DNA of 64,000 nt from positions 1 to 64,000 of the forward strand of contig JAEZCT010000067.1 in NCBI GenBank assembly GCA_023433405.1. The letters run 5' to 3'. Shown one piece after another: positions 51,101 through 58,626 of the stretch. Every line of letters begins with the position of its first letter. Position 1 is the stretch's first letter. The translations under genes were made by a program, and so were the position numbers. The DNA is from Bacillota bacterium (lineage in GTDB: Bacteria; Bacillota; Clostridia; Oscillospirales; Ruminococcaceae). The notes beneath the pieces are model-generated. The model was given only the letters and a program-made list of their open reading frames with translations. It was not told where the DNA came from and did not search any database.

Positions 51101-51715
51101 CAGCGTAACCGAAAGCGACATGGGCAGCACCATCTCGTCAAGCGCCGCCTGTGCCTCGGCATAGTCAATATCATAAAGCCGAAGAATGCGGTGCGCGTAC
51201 TCCCCGCCGGTGCCGCTGCGGATGTAAGGGCAAACCGACTGCATAAACATTGCCGAGTATTCCTCGACGCGGTCGGGCAGCATAATAATCGCCTGACCCT
51301 GAGATTCCATGGAGAAACCGGAGATGGCACCCAGTGTGTTTATAAACACACGCGCATTTTCAGGGATAAGCGCAAGGCGGATATCCTCCTCCACAAACTG
51401 CCGTCCGGTTTCCTCCCACACCTCACGCAGCCGTGCCACGCTGGGGTTGTGGGGTAAAAGCGCAATATCCAGCGCGTCACACAGCAGCTCCTTGGCAAGC
51501 GGCCGGTTAAGGTCGCTTTGCCCGCCCACCGTAATAATAATATCGCAATGATCTATGGCGTCGCCCACCGCGTCCAAAAACGCGTCGGGACGCTCCATAG
51601 AGACCGACGCGCTGACTGTCTCGATGGAAAACGCCCGCAGCTCATTAATAATTAACTTTAAGTTTCTTTCTCTATTCGACCCGCCGGGGCCGATGTGCAA
51701 AACACATGCCTTCAC
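48188..51715 (-). CDS. CinA - sortase B - SpoIID triple-domain fusion protein
   Basis: One uninterrupted 1175-residue frame. Residues ~1-250: CinA N-terminal (MoCF-like) domain, with the usual GTELLxG and GGLGPT motifs eroded. ~255-415: CinA/PncC deamidase domain with intact AESCTGG (Ser274) and ITGVAGP. ~420-500: Pro/Lys/Glu-rich linker. ~504-528: single membrane helix. ~560-750: class B sortase with His629 (VYGHNM), Cys729 (LSTCTYEF) and Arg737. ~800-895: Ser-rich linker. ~910-1175: SpoIID/LytB domain with the catalytic-type Glu947 (ANEMND) and GYGHGVGMSQMGA. Topology is therefore cytoplasmic CinA with extracytoplasmic SrtB and SpoIID. GTG start directly after AAGGAGGAGCGGGA. Last gene of a nifS-thiI operon. 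No LPxTG/NPQTN substrate was seen in the window. Confidence 0.9.
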   Translation of the reverse strand: MKACVLHIGPGGSNRERNLKLIINELRAFSIETVSASVSMERPDAFLDAVGDAIDHCDIIITVGGQSDLNRPLAKELLCDALDIALLPHNPSVARLREVWEETGRQFVEEDIRLALIPENARVFINTLGAISGFSMESQGQAIIMLPDRVEEYSAMFMQSVCPYIRSGTGGEYAHRILRLYDIDYAEAQAALDEMVLPMSLSVTLFEDAGELAMRIFAVAPGRAEALAQADAAAKAIMTGALATHILGGENESLAGMVVNRLRKRGMKIATAESCTGGLLSEKITEVSGSSAVFEFGVSAYADNIKRDKLGVSPKLIEQYTSVSEETAIAMAAGVMQGAPADIGVGITGVAGPNTDENGKPVGLVYISMCDQSGVWVKQLRLDPLQYGRDEIRAKAAVTALEMVRLYLDRPEEAREKMCPFTPGKTKTYVEAAAMARKMYGGERLALPVREPDQPGEDERKPRRLSQGRPPESPPPEPEKKKDLGKRFAENMFPVKGDSKARVFLKLLSLLLAIVFFAAAGYLAYFYGSAYLNQRHVDELNTLYGSGSRPEGYPDDYIDDFASLYAVNSDVMGFIELAGTGLKYPVVQAADNDFYLRRNFLRQDNRHGIPFVDCRVDVKSSTNIVVYGHNMKDGQMFGELINYSQLDYYRKHPVITFNTVYGKGSYKVMSVFITNVNPSHGRIFDYTSFIDPQTDTEVTNFIKQVKARSILNTSVDANANDEFLTLSTCTYEFDDARYVVVARKVREGESESVDVISAVKNPQPLYPDVWYKLYGGTKPDLDLDAEGLPNGETPPPLESQPDDGPDSSIESSIEQGSEESSELPSSSEQGSSNISSSKASSSAEPSSSKAPSSSKASSVSSEEESSEEEPSSSSKAPSSSKATSSSSKATSSTWQEVIISDDEDLWNEGQTSSEVLGSTSDKLTVYAGGSYVTDDAYTILCKVVANEMNDTIATEALKAQAVAAHSYIVSTLNSGSTPTVGLRTPTTKIKNAVAAVLDELVYVNNKVAYTPYFAIAADATNSSKDVWGGAYSHLVSVESAYDYKASGYQRSITRSESYVREKILSCFGREPEGDPSGWFEIQSYTSGGYNNKMSLGGISTTARVVREKVLVNNGVYDLRSTKFDVEYSGGSFTFTSYGYGHGVGMSQMGADGYARNENWDYIQILEHYYTGAIVK

Positions 51716-51778
51716 TCCCGCTCCTCCTTCACCGCTTTTTCCGCCATCCGGGCTACACCCGCTCGGCGTAAAGCGACA

Positions 51779-52960
51779 TTACCCATCTATTATCTTTCGC
51801 TCGGCTTCTGCCACAGCGCGGTCTATCATTTCATCCCAATCGGCTTGGCTCACCATGCCTTCGGCTGCCTCCACGCTTTCCATGCGGGGACGGGTGCGGG
51901 GATGCCGCGGCGTAAATACCGTGCAGCAATCCTCATAGGGCAAAATTGAGGTTTCAAAGGTGTCTATCCTGCGGGAGATGGTGACAATCTCCTCTTTGTC
52001 CATTCCAATTAACGGCCTTAAGACGGGCAGGGTGCTAACCCGGTCGGTACAGGCAATGGCGCCGATGGTCTGGCTAGCCACCTGACCAAGGCTCTCGCCC
52101 GTTATCAGGGCGCCGCAGCTTTCCTCCCGCGCAATCCTCTCAGAGATACGCATCATAAGCCTGCGCATGATAATGGTAAAAAGGTCCTCCGGGCATTCGC
52201 TGCGAATGGTCTCCTGAATGCGGGTAAACGGCACCACAATAAACTCGATTCTGCCGCAGTATGCCGCCATTTTTTCAAGCAGGGTTTCCACCTTCAGCCG
52301 CGCCCGCTCGCCGGTATAGGGGGGGCTTGCAAAGTGGATGGCCGTAAGCGCAAGGCCGCGCTTGCTCATCATATACCCCGCCACGGGGCTGTCTATGCCG
52401 CCCGAGATTAAGAGCGCCGCCCGCCCGCTGGTTCCCACCGGGATACCGCCCGCGCCGGGCAGCGGGTTTGCGTGGAGGTATGCCGCGGTCTCGCGAATCT
52501 CCACATAGATAATAATCTCAGGGTTCTGCACATCCACCTTCAAATGTCCGTAGGCATTTAACAGGGTCTCGCCAACCTGCGCGCAAATTTGCGGCGAGGT
52601 GAGGGGAAAGGTTTTATCCGAGCGTCTTGCTATCACCTTAAAGGTGCGCTTAAAGCTCAGCTTTTCTTCAAAATACGCGACGGCATTGCGCTCTATCGCG
52701 CCAATCTCCTTTTCGACCACGCCCGCTCGGCTAAGCGCGGCTACGCCAAACACCGTGGCAAGGCACCTTTCCGCCTCGCCCGCATCGGCGTTCTCATCCT
52801 CCAGGCGCACATAAATCGTGGACTGCGCCTTCCAAATCGTGACCTCGCCAAAACGCCTCAGCCTGCGGCGGGCGCTTTTTATTAAAGCCGACTCAAAATC
52901 GCTTCGGTTTAGTCCCTTGAGTACGATCTCGCCCAGCTTGAGCAGTATGACTTCTTTCAT
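51779..52960 (-). CDS. thiI: tRNA 4-thiouridine synthase ThiI
   Basis: ThiI adenylates U8 of tRNA and transfers sulphur to it; it also serves thiamine thiazole synthesis in some bacteria. The 393 residues show an N-terminal ferredoxin-like domain, THUMP domain (about 60-165), and the PP-loop ATPase (LLISGGIDSPVAGYMMSKRG, about 180-200). There is no C-terminal rhodanese extension, as in most Firmicutes, so sulphur would come through the adjacent cysteine desulfurase. It lies 76 nt after nifS. Confidence 0.95.
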   Translation of the reverse strand: MKEVILLKLGEIVLKGLNRSDFESALIKSARRRLRRFGEVTIWKAQSTIYVRLEDENADAGEAERCLATVFGVAALSRAGVVEKEIGAIERNAVAYFEEKLSFKRTFKVIARRSDKTFPLTSPQICAQVGETLLNAYGHLKVDVQNPEIIIYVEIRETAAYLHANPLPGAGGIPVGTSGRAALLISGGIDSPVAGYMMSKRGLALTAIHFASPPYTGERARLKVETLLEKMAAYCGRIEFIVVPFTRIQETIRSECPEDLFTIIMRRLMMRISERIAREESCGALITGESLGQVASQTIGAIACTDRVSTLPVLRPLIGMDKEEIVTISRRIDTFETSILPYEDCCTVFTPRHPRTRPRMESVEAAEGMVSQADWDEMIDRAVAEAERKIIDG

Positions 52961-53036
52961 CGGATGATGTTAACCCCCAAATAACGGCAAATTGTCTGCC
53001 TGATGTATGGTTTCTCGGACGGATTTAGACCGCTTG

Positions 53037-54170
53037 CTATCTCTTTTTCAGGCTTTGAATGCCCTGGGATAAAGCGCCGACAAACGCGGCGATTTCCTCC
53101 GCCGTTGTAAAACGGCTGATGCCCACGCGCAGCGCGCTTGCCACAAGCTCGGCGGGCAGCTCCGCCGAGCGCAGGGCATAGCTTCTTTTACCCTTGCCGC
53201 AGGCCGAGCCGCTGGATACATAAACGCCCCGTTCCTCCAAAAAGCGCATCATTACTTCAGAGGGGATACCCGGAACCGAAAGGTTTAAAATATAAGGAAC
53301 CGCCTCATCCGGCGAGTTGATTACGACCCGGGGCAGGCTCATCAGCTCCCCGCGCAGGTAGCTGTTTAAGGTGCGCACATGCTTATCGGCAGCCGCAAGA
53401 TTCTTGCTGGCCTGCTCGGCGGCCTCGCCAAACCCCGCTATCAGGGATGTGGCTTCGGTGCCGGAGCGCAGGCCGCCCTCCTGCCCGCCCCCCAGAAGCT
53501 GTGGGGCAATATTGAGCTGACGGTTCATATAAAGCGCCCCTACGCCCTTGGGTGCGTGCAGCTTATGCCCGCTCACCGTTACTAGGTCGAGGTAGGTGAC
53601 CCCAAAGCGGATAGGCAGCTTGCCAAAGGCCTGGGACGCGTCGCTGTGCACCAGTGTATGGGGGTTTTTGCGCTTGACGGCCTTCGCAATAGCCTCCACA
53701 TCCAAGACGGAGCCGAACTCGTTGTTGACCGCCATAGCCGAAACGAGCACGGTGTTCTCGTCGGTTTGCTCGGCAAACGCCTCGGGGCGAATGTGCCCGT
53801 ACTGGTCGGGGCAGAGCAGCACCAGCTCGTAGCCCTTAACCTCCAGCGCCCGGAGCGGCTCCAGCACCGAGGGATGCTCAAAGGCGGTGGAGACAATGCG
53901 CGCACCCTCCCGTCGGCCCTTAGCCGCCGCGCCGAACAGCGCAAGGTTGTTTGCCTCGGTAGCACCTGAGGTAAAGGTAATGGCTTCGGGTGCGGTACCC
54001 ATGGCGGCCGCTATCTGAGAGCGGGCAATTTTCATCGCAAGCTCCGCCTCAAGCCCCATGCCGTGCAGCGATGAGGGATTGCCGTATTTGTTTACCATAA
54101 CGTCATACACGACCTGTGCAACCTCCTTAGAGACTGCGGTTGTCGCGGCGTTATCGAGATAAGCTGCCAT
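53037..54170 (-). CDS. Cysteine desulfurase (NifS/IscS-like)
   Basis: A PLP enzyme of 377 residues that removes sulphur from cysteine as a persulphide. It shows YLDNAATTAVSKEV, the Asn/His region NNLALFG, SDASQAFGKLPI, VSGHKLHAPKGVGALY (Schiff-base Lys), and the catalytic Cys loop SSGSACGKGKRS. The genetic pairing with thiI points to the NifZ/IscS-type donor for tRNA 4-thiouridine. I start at 54170 (MAAYLDNAATT) with GGGGA ten bases upstream. Confidence 0.94.
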   Translation of the reverse strand: MAAYLDNAATTAVSKEVAQVVYDVMVNKYGNPSSLHGMGLEAELAMKIARSQIAAAMGTAPEAITFTSGATEANNLALFGAAAKGRREGARIVSTAFEHPSVLEPLRALEVKGYELVLLCPDQYGHIRPEAFAEQTDENTVLVSAMAVNNEFGSVLDVEAIAKAVKRKNPHTLVHSDASQAFGKLPIRFGVTYLDLVTVSGHKLHAPKGVGALYMNRQLNIAPQLLGGGQEGGLRSGTEATSLIAGFGEAAEQASKNLAAADKHVRTLNSYLRGELMSLPRVVINSPDEAVPYILNLSVPGIPSEVMMRFLEERGVYVSSGSACGKGKRSYALRSAELPAELVASALRVGISRFTTAEEIAAFVGALSQGIQSLKKR

Positions 54171-54331
54171 TGTTACAAGGTCCCCTTCCCCGCAAAACGC
54201 GCGAAGCCCTGCCGCCCGCCCTGCCTGATGATTTTTGTATACCCGCCGCGAAAGCGCCGCTGTAAGGCGGTTTTGCGCCGGGCAGTGTATCATTAATGAC
54301 GCGTTTTATTGACCAAGATTATGCTCTCATA

Positions 54332-54360
54332 ATTATACCTTATCCGCGCTGCTAATACAA
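54332..54360 (-). promoter_or_regulatory. Promoter of the nifS-thiI-fusion operon
   Basis: On the minus strand TTGTAT (54355-54360), 17-nt spacer, TATAAT (54332-54337), leaving a ~155-nt leader before nifS. Confidence 0.6.
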
Positions 54361-54437
54361 ATAAATTAATAAAACTTCCACATATTTAAGCACCCTTGGG
54401 GAAAAATACTTCCATATGGTCATCCATCTTTCTTCTA

Positions 54438-54547
54438 ATACTAACAACCGATAATAAAGTGTATATAAATCAAGTATAACGCTTTGGTTTATGGGCCTTC
54501 ACCCGGATTTTTATCTACAACGCTACACTTTTTGAGGGGATTAGTAT
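54438..54547. repeat. ATACTA palindromic element M5
   Basis: A 110-bp element with ends ATACTAACAACCGATAATAA and, inverted, ATACTAATCCCCTCAAAAAG. It sits between the divergent nifS operon and ypeB, so it is not confined to gene ends. Confidence 0.78.
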
Positions 54548-54616
54548 AAGGTCGCCTTAGCTTTTCGCGAGACTGAAAAAATTCCTCAAACGTACAGGAA
54601 AGGATTGTTTCGGAAT

Positions 54617-55963
54617 ATGGAACGACGCTCCCGGGTTCGCATTGCCAGTTTCTCCACCGCGGTTTTTGCCATTATGTCAGGGTTTATCATTAAGGGGTAT
54701 ACCATGGCGACCGATTACCGCACAAAGCTTGAGTATACCTACCAGCGCGCGCTGGTAGACCTGAGCGACGATGTCACCGAGATTAGCACCACGCTCAACA
54801 AAAGCCTTTACGCCGGCACCCCCGCACAGCTTACGCAGCTAACGTCCAAGCTTTTGCGCGACTGCGACGCGGCAAAATCCAGCCTTTCGCAGCTGCCGGT
54901 GTCCGATTTTCATCTGGACGGCACCAATAAGTTCGTTTCGCAGGCGGGTGAGTACGCCTCCAGCCTGACGCGCAAGCTTTCTATCTCCCAGGACATTACC
55001 GATGAGGAGAAGGCAAACCTTCAAAAGCTGTGCGATTACTCCCGCACTCTTGCCGAGTCCATTAACGCCATGCGCAACGACATTGAAAAGAGCGGCATGA
55101 ACATCGGGGAGGTATTTGCTGCGGTGAAGGCGGAGGGAGACGCGGTGGAGGGCGATGTACCCACCATCACCGACGGCTTTCAGGATATGGAGGACGGAAT
55201 GCAGGGTTACCCGACCCTCATTTATGACGGCCCGTTCTCCGACCACCTAATGGAACGCGAGCCTCTGTTAACCAAGAACGCGGCGGCAGTCTCCCGTGAG
55301 GATGCCCGCAAAAAGGCGGCTGTGGCGTTAGGCGTCGATGCTTCTCAGCTTAAGGACGACACCGACGAGGAAGGTAAAATGCCCTCCTACTGCTTTAAGT
55401 ATGAGCAAACCAACATCTCGGTAACCAAGCAGGGCAACCTCATTAGCTATATGGTCAATTCCCGCGGGGTAAGCGAGGGCTCTCTCAGCGTAAAGGATGC
55501 GGGGGTTAAGGCGGGCGAATACCTGCGCAAGCTGGGGATAGAGAACATGGTGCAAAGCTATTACGACACCATGAGCAATATTTGCGTGTTTAACTTCGCC
55601 TATGAGCAAAACGGTGTTATCTGCTACCCCGACCTGATTAAGGTGGGCGTTGCGCTGGATAACGGCGAGATTGTAAGCTTTGAATCCCGCGGCTTTATCA
55701 CCAATCACAGGGAGGACCGGGAGCTGCCCGCCCCCGCAATCAGCGAGGAGCAGGCGAAAACAATTGTAAGTAAGCTTTTAACCCCCGAGCGGGTGCGCCT
55801 GTGCGTCATCCCCTCTACCGGACAAAACGAAGCCTATGCCTATGAGGTGCTGTGCAAGAGTAAGGATGACCAGAACATTCTCGTTTACGTCAACGCCATG
55901 ACCGGCGCGGAGGAGCAGATACTCATTCTCATAGAAACGGAGTCGGGCGTTTTAACTATGTAG
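54617..55963 (+). CDS. ypeB: Germination protein YpeB
   Basis: YpeB stabilises and localises the cortex-lytic enzyme SleB in spores. The 448 residues have an N-terminal membrane helix (about 6-26) followed by a long helical region and C-terminal PepSY-like repeats (VSREDARKKAAVALG, SVKDAGVKAGEYLRKLG, ISEEQAKTIVSKLL). sleB, its usual operon partner, is not adjacent and not in the window. The ATG at 54617 is twelve bases after AAAGGA; a TTG four codons upstream abuts it. Confidence 0.9.
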   Translation: MERRSRVRIASFSTAVFAIMSGFIIKGYTMATDYRTKLEYTYQRALVDLSDDVTEISTTLNKSLYAGTPAQLTQLTSKLLRDCDAAKSSLSQLPVSDFHLDGTNKFVSQAGEYASSLTRKLSISQDITDEEKANLQKLCDYSRTLAESINAMRNDIEKSGMNIGEVFAAVKAEGDAVEGDVPTITDGFQDMEDGMQGYPTLIYDGPFSDHLMEREPLLTKNAAAVSREDARKKAAVALGVDASQLKDDTDEEGKMPSYCFKYEQTNISVTKQGNLISYMVNSRGVSEGSLSVKDAGVKAGEYLRKLGIENMVQSYYDTMSNICVFNFAYEQNGVICYPDLIKVGVALDNGEIVSFESRGFITNHREDRELPAPAISEEQAKTIVSKLLTPERVRLCVIPSTGQNEAYAYEVLCKSKDDQNILVYVNAMTGAEEQILILIETESGVLTM

Positions 55964-55994
55964 CGTTGATTATCATTTCGTGTTCAAGCATTAC

Positions 55995-56037
55995 ACCGGA
56001 GCCGCAGGCGGGTAAGCCACGCGGTTCCGGTTTTTTT
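55995..56037 (+). terminator. Terminator of ypeB
   Basis: ACCGGAGCCGC (55995-56005) pairs with GCGGTTCCGGT (56021-56031; one G-U pair), followed by TTTTTT. Confidence 0.85.
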
Positions 56038-56073
56038 ACCACTTATCAGCTTATTTCATAAACAGTGTAGCCC

Positions 56074-56649
56074 TTAAAAAAGCTCCCGCGCCGCATAAAC
56101 GGTAACACCCAGTGCGCCGCAGGCCAGCATAACAAACACCGGGTTTTGCTTAAACCGCCGCAGGATAAACAATGCCACGGCAAACAGCGAAAGGGATAAG
56201 AAATCGAGGCTTGAAAAGGCAACGGGCAATCCGTCGGAGCCAAACAGCGCCACCAGCAGGACGGAGACGGCCGCCGTGCCAATCAGCCCCGCCGCCGTGG
56301 GGCGAAGCCCATCCAGCGCCCCCTGCACCGCCGCTGTGGCGCGATATTTAAGGTACAGCCCTGAAAGCACCAGCACAATCAGGCAGGAGGGAAGCACACA
56401 GCCTATGGAGGCAAGCACCCCGCCCCATACACCCCCCAGCCGCAGTCCCACAAACGTCGCGGCGTTAAGGGCGATTGGCCCCGGCGTCATCTGCGAAATA
56501 GCAACCACGTCTGCAAACTCGGCGGTGGTCAGCCAACCGTTAATATCCACCACCTGCTCCTTTATCATGGGCAAAACGGCGTAGCCGCCGCCAAAGCTGA
56601 ATAGACCAACCTGCATAAACGCAAGCAAAAGAGAAACCATCTCCCGCAT
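56074..56649 (-). CDS. Chromate transporter family protein, second half-size subunit
   Basis: A 191-residue membrane protein of the short-chain CHR family: LLAFMQVGLFSFGGGYAVLPMIKEQVV, then QMTPGPIALNAATFVGLRLGGVWGG, the family signature. Two half-size CHR proteins encoded side by side work as a heterodimer in Bacillus and relatives. The start lies just beyond the stop of the partner gene, after GGGGGGCGG, so the pair is coupled. Confidence 0.88.
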   Translation of the reverse strand: MREMVSLLLAFMQVGLFSFGGGYAVLPMIKEQVVDINGWLTTAEFADVVAISQMTPGPIALNAATFVGLRLGGVWGGVLASIGCVLPSCLIVLVLSGLYLKYRATAAVQGALDGLRPTAAGLIGTAAVSVLLVALFGSDGLPVAFSSLDFLSLSLFAVALFILRRFKQNPVFVMLACGALGVTVYAARELF

Positions 56650-56650
56650 A

Positions 56651-57277
56651 TCAACTGCCGCCCCCCTTGTTGTTCTCTCTCGTTTTGTGCTTATGCCCGT
56701 GCTTTTTGTTCCACGCGCTAAGCGCAACGCCAAACATGCCGCCAAACACAATAACCAGCACCGTATTAACGCGAAACACAAAGGTTGCCCCAAAGGCGGC
56801 CGCCATTACCGCAAGCTGCAGGGCATTTTTTTGCCGGTACGCGGCAAGGCACATGGTAACCACAACATCTGCCATAACCGCCGCGGCACCCGCCTGCATA
56901 CCCCGTAACGCCGCCTCGATATAGGGATTATTTTGAAAAAGGGTGTAAAACGCCGTAACAACTGATATAATAATAACAGGCGGCAGGATTGTCCCCAGCA
57001 CGGCGATGGCAGCCCCCAGGTTGCCCGCCACGCGCGAACCCACCAGCTGGGATGCGATGATGGCGATGGAACCCGGTGTCGCCTGGGCAATGGCGGTAAA
57101 ATCGAGCATCTCCTCCTCGGTAATCCAACCATATTCATCCACAAACCTTTTTTTTATCAGTGATACAATCACATAGCCGCCCCCAACAGTCATCGCGCTG
57201 ATGGAAAGGGTGGCAAGGAACAGTTGCAGCAAATGCTTTTTGTTTGCTCGCATTTGGGTAAACGCCTTCTTTTTCAT
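56651..57277 (-). CDS. Chromate transporter family protein, first half-size subunit
   Basis: A ~208-residue half-size CHR protein with LFLATLSISAMTVGGGYVIVSLIKKRFVDEYGWITEEEMLDFTAIAQATPGSIAIIASQLVG region: the same signature as its partner but clearly diverged, as expected for opposite membrane orientation. The C-terminus is His/Lys-rich. No good ribosome site marks the start; ATGs at 57292, 57277 and 57253 are all possible. Physiological substrate may be chromate or sulphate-like anions. Confidence 0.85.
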   Translation of the reverse strand: MKKKAFTQMRANKKHLLQLFLATLSISAMTVGGGYVIVSLIKKRFVDEYGWITEEEMLDFTAIAQATPGSIAIIASQLVGSRVAGNLGAAIAVLGTILPPVIIISVVTAFYTLFQNNPYIEAALRGMQAGAAAVMADVVVTMCLAAYRQKNALQLAVMAAAFGATFVFRVNTVLVIVFGGMFGVALSAWNKKHGHKHKTRENNKGGGS

Positions 57278-57355
57278 GGTTTTATCAAACATTTTGGGCG
57301 CGACAGAGCTTGCGCGGCAGCTGGGATGGATTTTATTATAGCACATTTTCTTTTA

Positions 57356-57409
57356 TCCTAATAACCGATTAGAAAGTGTATAGTGTATAAATGTGTAGGG
57401 GATTAGTAT
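57356..57409. repeat. Short ATACTA-family relic M6
   Basis: TAATAACCGATTAGAAAGTG…GTAGGGGATTAGTAT is a deletion derivative of about 54 bp that keeps both ends of the family (compare M5) but has lost the centre. It lies between the divergent chromate transporter and prepilin genes. Confidence 0.6.
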
Positions 57410-57557
57410 TATGGTTCCTAAACACAAAGCGAAATGCCGGATATAATTACAAAAGATTTAAATTAAAAATAGAAAACATGTCCTGAGTTCTTGGCAAAAC
57501 GGAATAATGAGTAAAAGGACGCAGGCGGGAAAAAATAAAAGCGGGAGGTTATAAATT

Positions 57558-57971
57558 ATGTTCAAACGTCTTTATTCCACCTTAAAAAAGAGCGACCGCG
57601 GCTTTACGCTGATAGAACTCATCGTGGTCATTGCCATCATCGGTATTCTTATTGCCATTCTGGTACCGTCAATGATAGGGTTTGTCAACAGCGCCAGAGA
57701 GGCCTCCGTTAAGGCAACGGGCAAAACGCTGTATACCGCCGCGCAGGCCTATGTGACAGACCTTGTGCAGGTAAAGGGGCAGGCTGTGCCAGCCGCCGGT
57801 GACATTACCGCAACCACATTGCTGACAAACAACCTTTTAACCCAGGGCTTAAAAACCGGCGCAACCTTTACGGTAGACGCCATAGACGCCCAGGGCAACA
57901 TTACACAGTGCACCTATACCGAAAACGGCATCTCCGTCGTGTACCCCGCAGGAGCGGTTGCAACCACCTGA
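57558..57971 (+). CDS. Type IV prepilin-like protein
   Basis: A 137-residue protein with a class III signal: a short basic leader (MFKRLYSTLKKSDRG) cleaved before FTLIELIVVIAIIGILIAIL, with Glu at mature position 5, followed by a hydrophobic helix and a small soluble domain. It should be processed by prepilin peptidase and assembled into a pilus or pseudopilus. No pilus assembly genes are nearby, so it is a solitary pilin gene. AGCGGGAGG precedes the ATG. Confidence 0.88.
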   Translation: MFKRLYSTLKKSDRGFTLIELIVVIAIIGILIAILVPSMIGFVNSAREASVKATGKTLYTAAQAYVTDLVQVKGQAVPAAGDITATTLLTNNLLTQGLKTGATFTVDAIDAQGNITQCTYTENGISVVYPAGAVATT

Positions 57972-57996
57972 AGCGATTTTTGTCCTAAAAACATTT

Positions 57997-58158
57997 AGAA
58001 CCTGTTCTCATAGCTTGCAATACCATTTAGACGGCAATTTTTCCGCCATACTGCGTTGATAATGCTCGGAAATTCGGCAAGTATTCCTGCGCTTTTCGCC
58101 TTGTCTGGCAAAAAATTTCTCGTCTATATGGTATTTCTCACTCATGAGAACAGGTTCT
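57997..58158. repeat. 162-bp element with AGAACCTGTTCT ends
   Basis: Long imperfect terminal inverted repeats: AGAACCTGTTCTCAT…AATACCATTTAGACG at the left matches the inverted right end (AATACCATATAGACG inward, AGAACCTGTTCTCAT at the tip). It is non-coding and MITE-like. A stray GAGAACCTGTTCTC also occurs at about 19128-19141, upstream of leuD. Confidence 0.7.
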
Positions 58159-58180
58159 TAGGCAAACGGATAGAAGCTTA

Positions 58181-58227
58181 TCATAAACCGCGGTGCAGCA
58201 AAACCTTTCGCTGCACTGCGGTTTATT
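58181..58227 (+). terminator. Hairpin terminator after the prepilin gene
   Basis: AAACCGCGGTGCAGC pairs with GCTGCACTGCGGTTT (one G-U pair) around a ~10-nt loop and is followed by ATTTTC. It lies beyond the 162-bp element, which may have inserted between gene and terminator. Confidence 0.65.
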
Positions 58228-58374
58228 TTCAATCGAAAGGTGTCCGCCGCAACAAAAAACCGCCGTCGTTTTTCGTTTGTCCGCAAATTATCGTAGGGAT
58301 TCTAGGCGAATAATCGAGAAACAGCCGTGATTCGGTCATGAGAATTATCACGATAAAAATTGGCAATTATATCA

Positions 58375-58403
58375 TTGACAAGCAGTCGCGTGAAAGCTAA
58401 TAT
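58375..58403 (+). promoter_or_regulatory. Promoter of nrdD-nrdG
   Basis: TTGACA (58375-58380), a 17-nt spacer and TAATAT (58398-58403). The transcript would have a ~215-nt leader before nrdD. Confidence 0.8.
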
Positions 58404-58404
58404 A

Positions 58405-58452
58405 TATGTTATATACAGTAGACATCAACGAAACAATCTCAATATATTGTGT
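58405..58452 (+). promoter_or_regulatory. Candidate pair of NrdR boxes
   Basis: The right box (58437-58452) reads, on the minus strand, ACACAATATATTGAGA, a close match to the ACAC-ATATA-GTGT type palindrome bound by NrdR; its core CAATATATTG is perfect. A weaker ATATA-centred box lies at 58405-58420. Centres are 32 bp apart, three helical turns, as in known NrdR box pairs, and they straddle the predicted start site. Confidence 0.6.
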
Positions 58453-58626
58453 TTTTACACATTTTTCGACACGTCATAAATGGCTTAAGGGCTTCTGCGT
58501 TTTTCCAATTTTCGCGCTGCTTCGCGCGGGCGATTTCACAAACAGCTGCCCCAAAGCCCGGCCCCCGCAATTTTTATGGCGTCCTTGCGCCACATGGCGC
58601 AGGTGCCGGAAAGGCATGGTCTTAAA

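Noticed and set aside
57430..57557. Possible cyclic-di-GMP (GEMM-I) riboswitch upstream of the prepilin gene: GGCAAAAC and GGACGCA occur with about the right spacing.
   Set aside because: The second half of the aptamer (CAAAGC, tetraloop receptor strand and closing stem) is missing and the flanks do not pair, so the match is probably chance.
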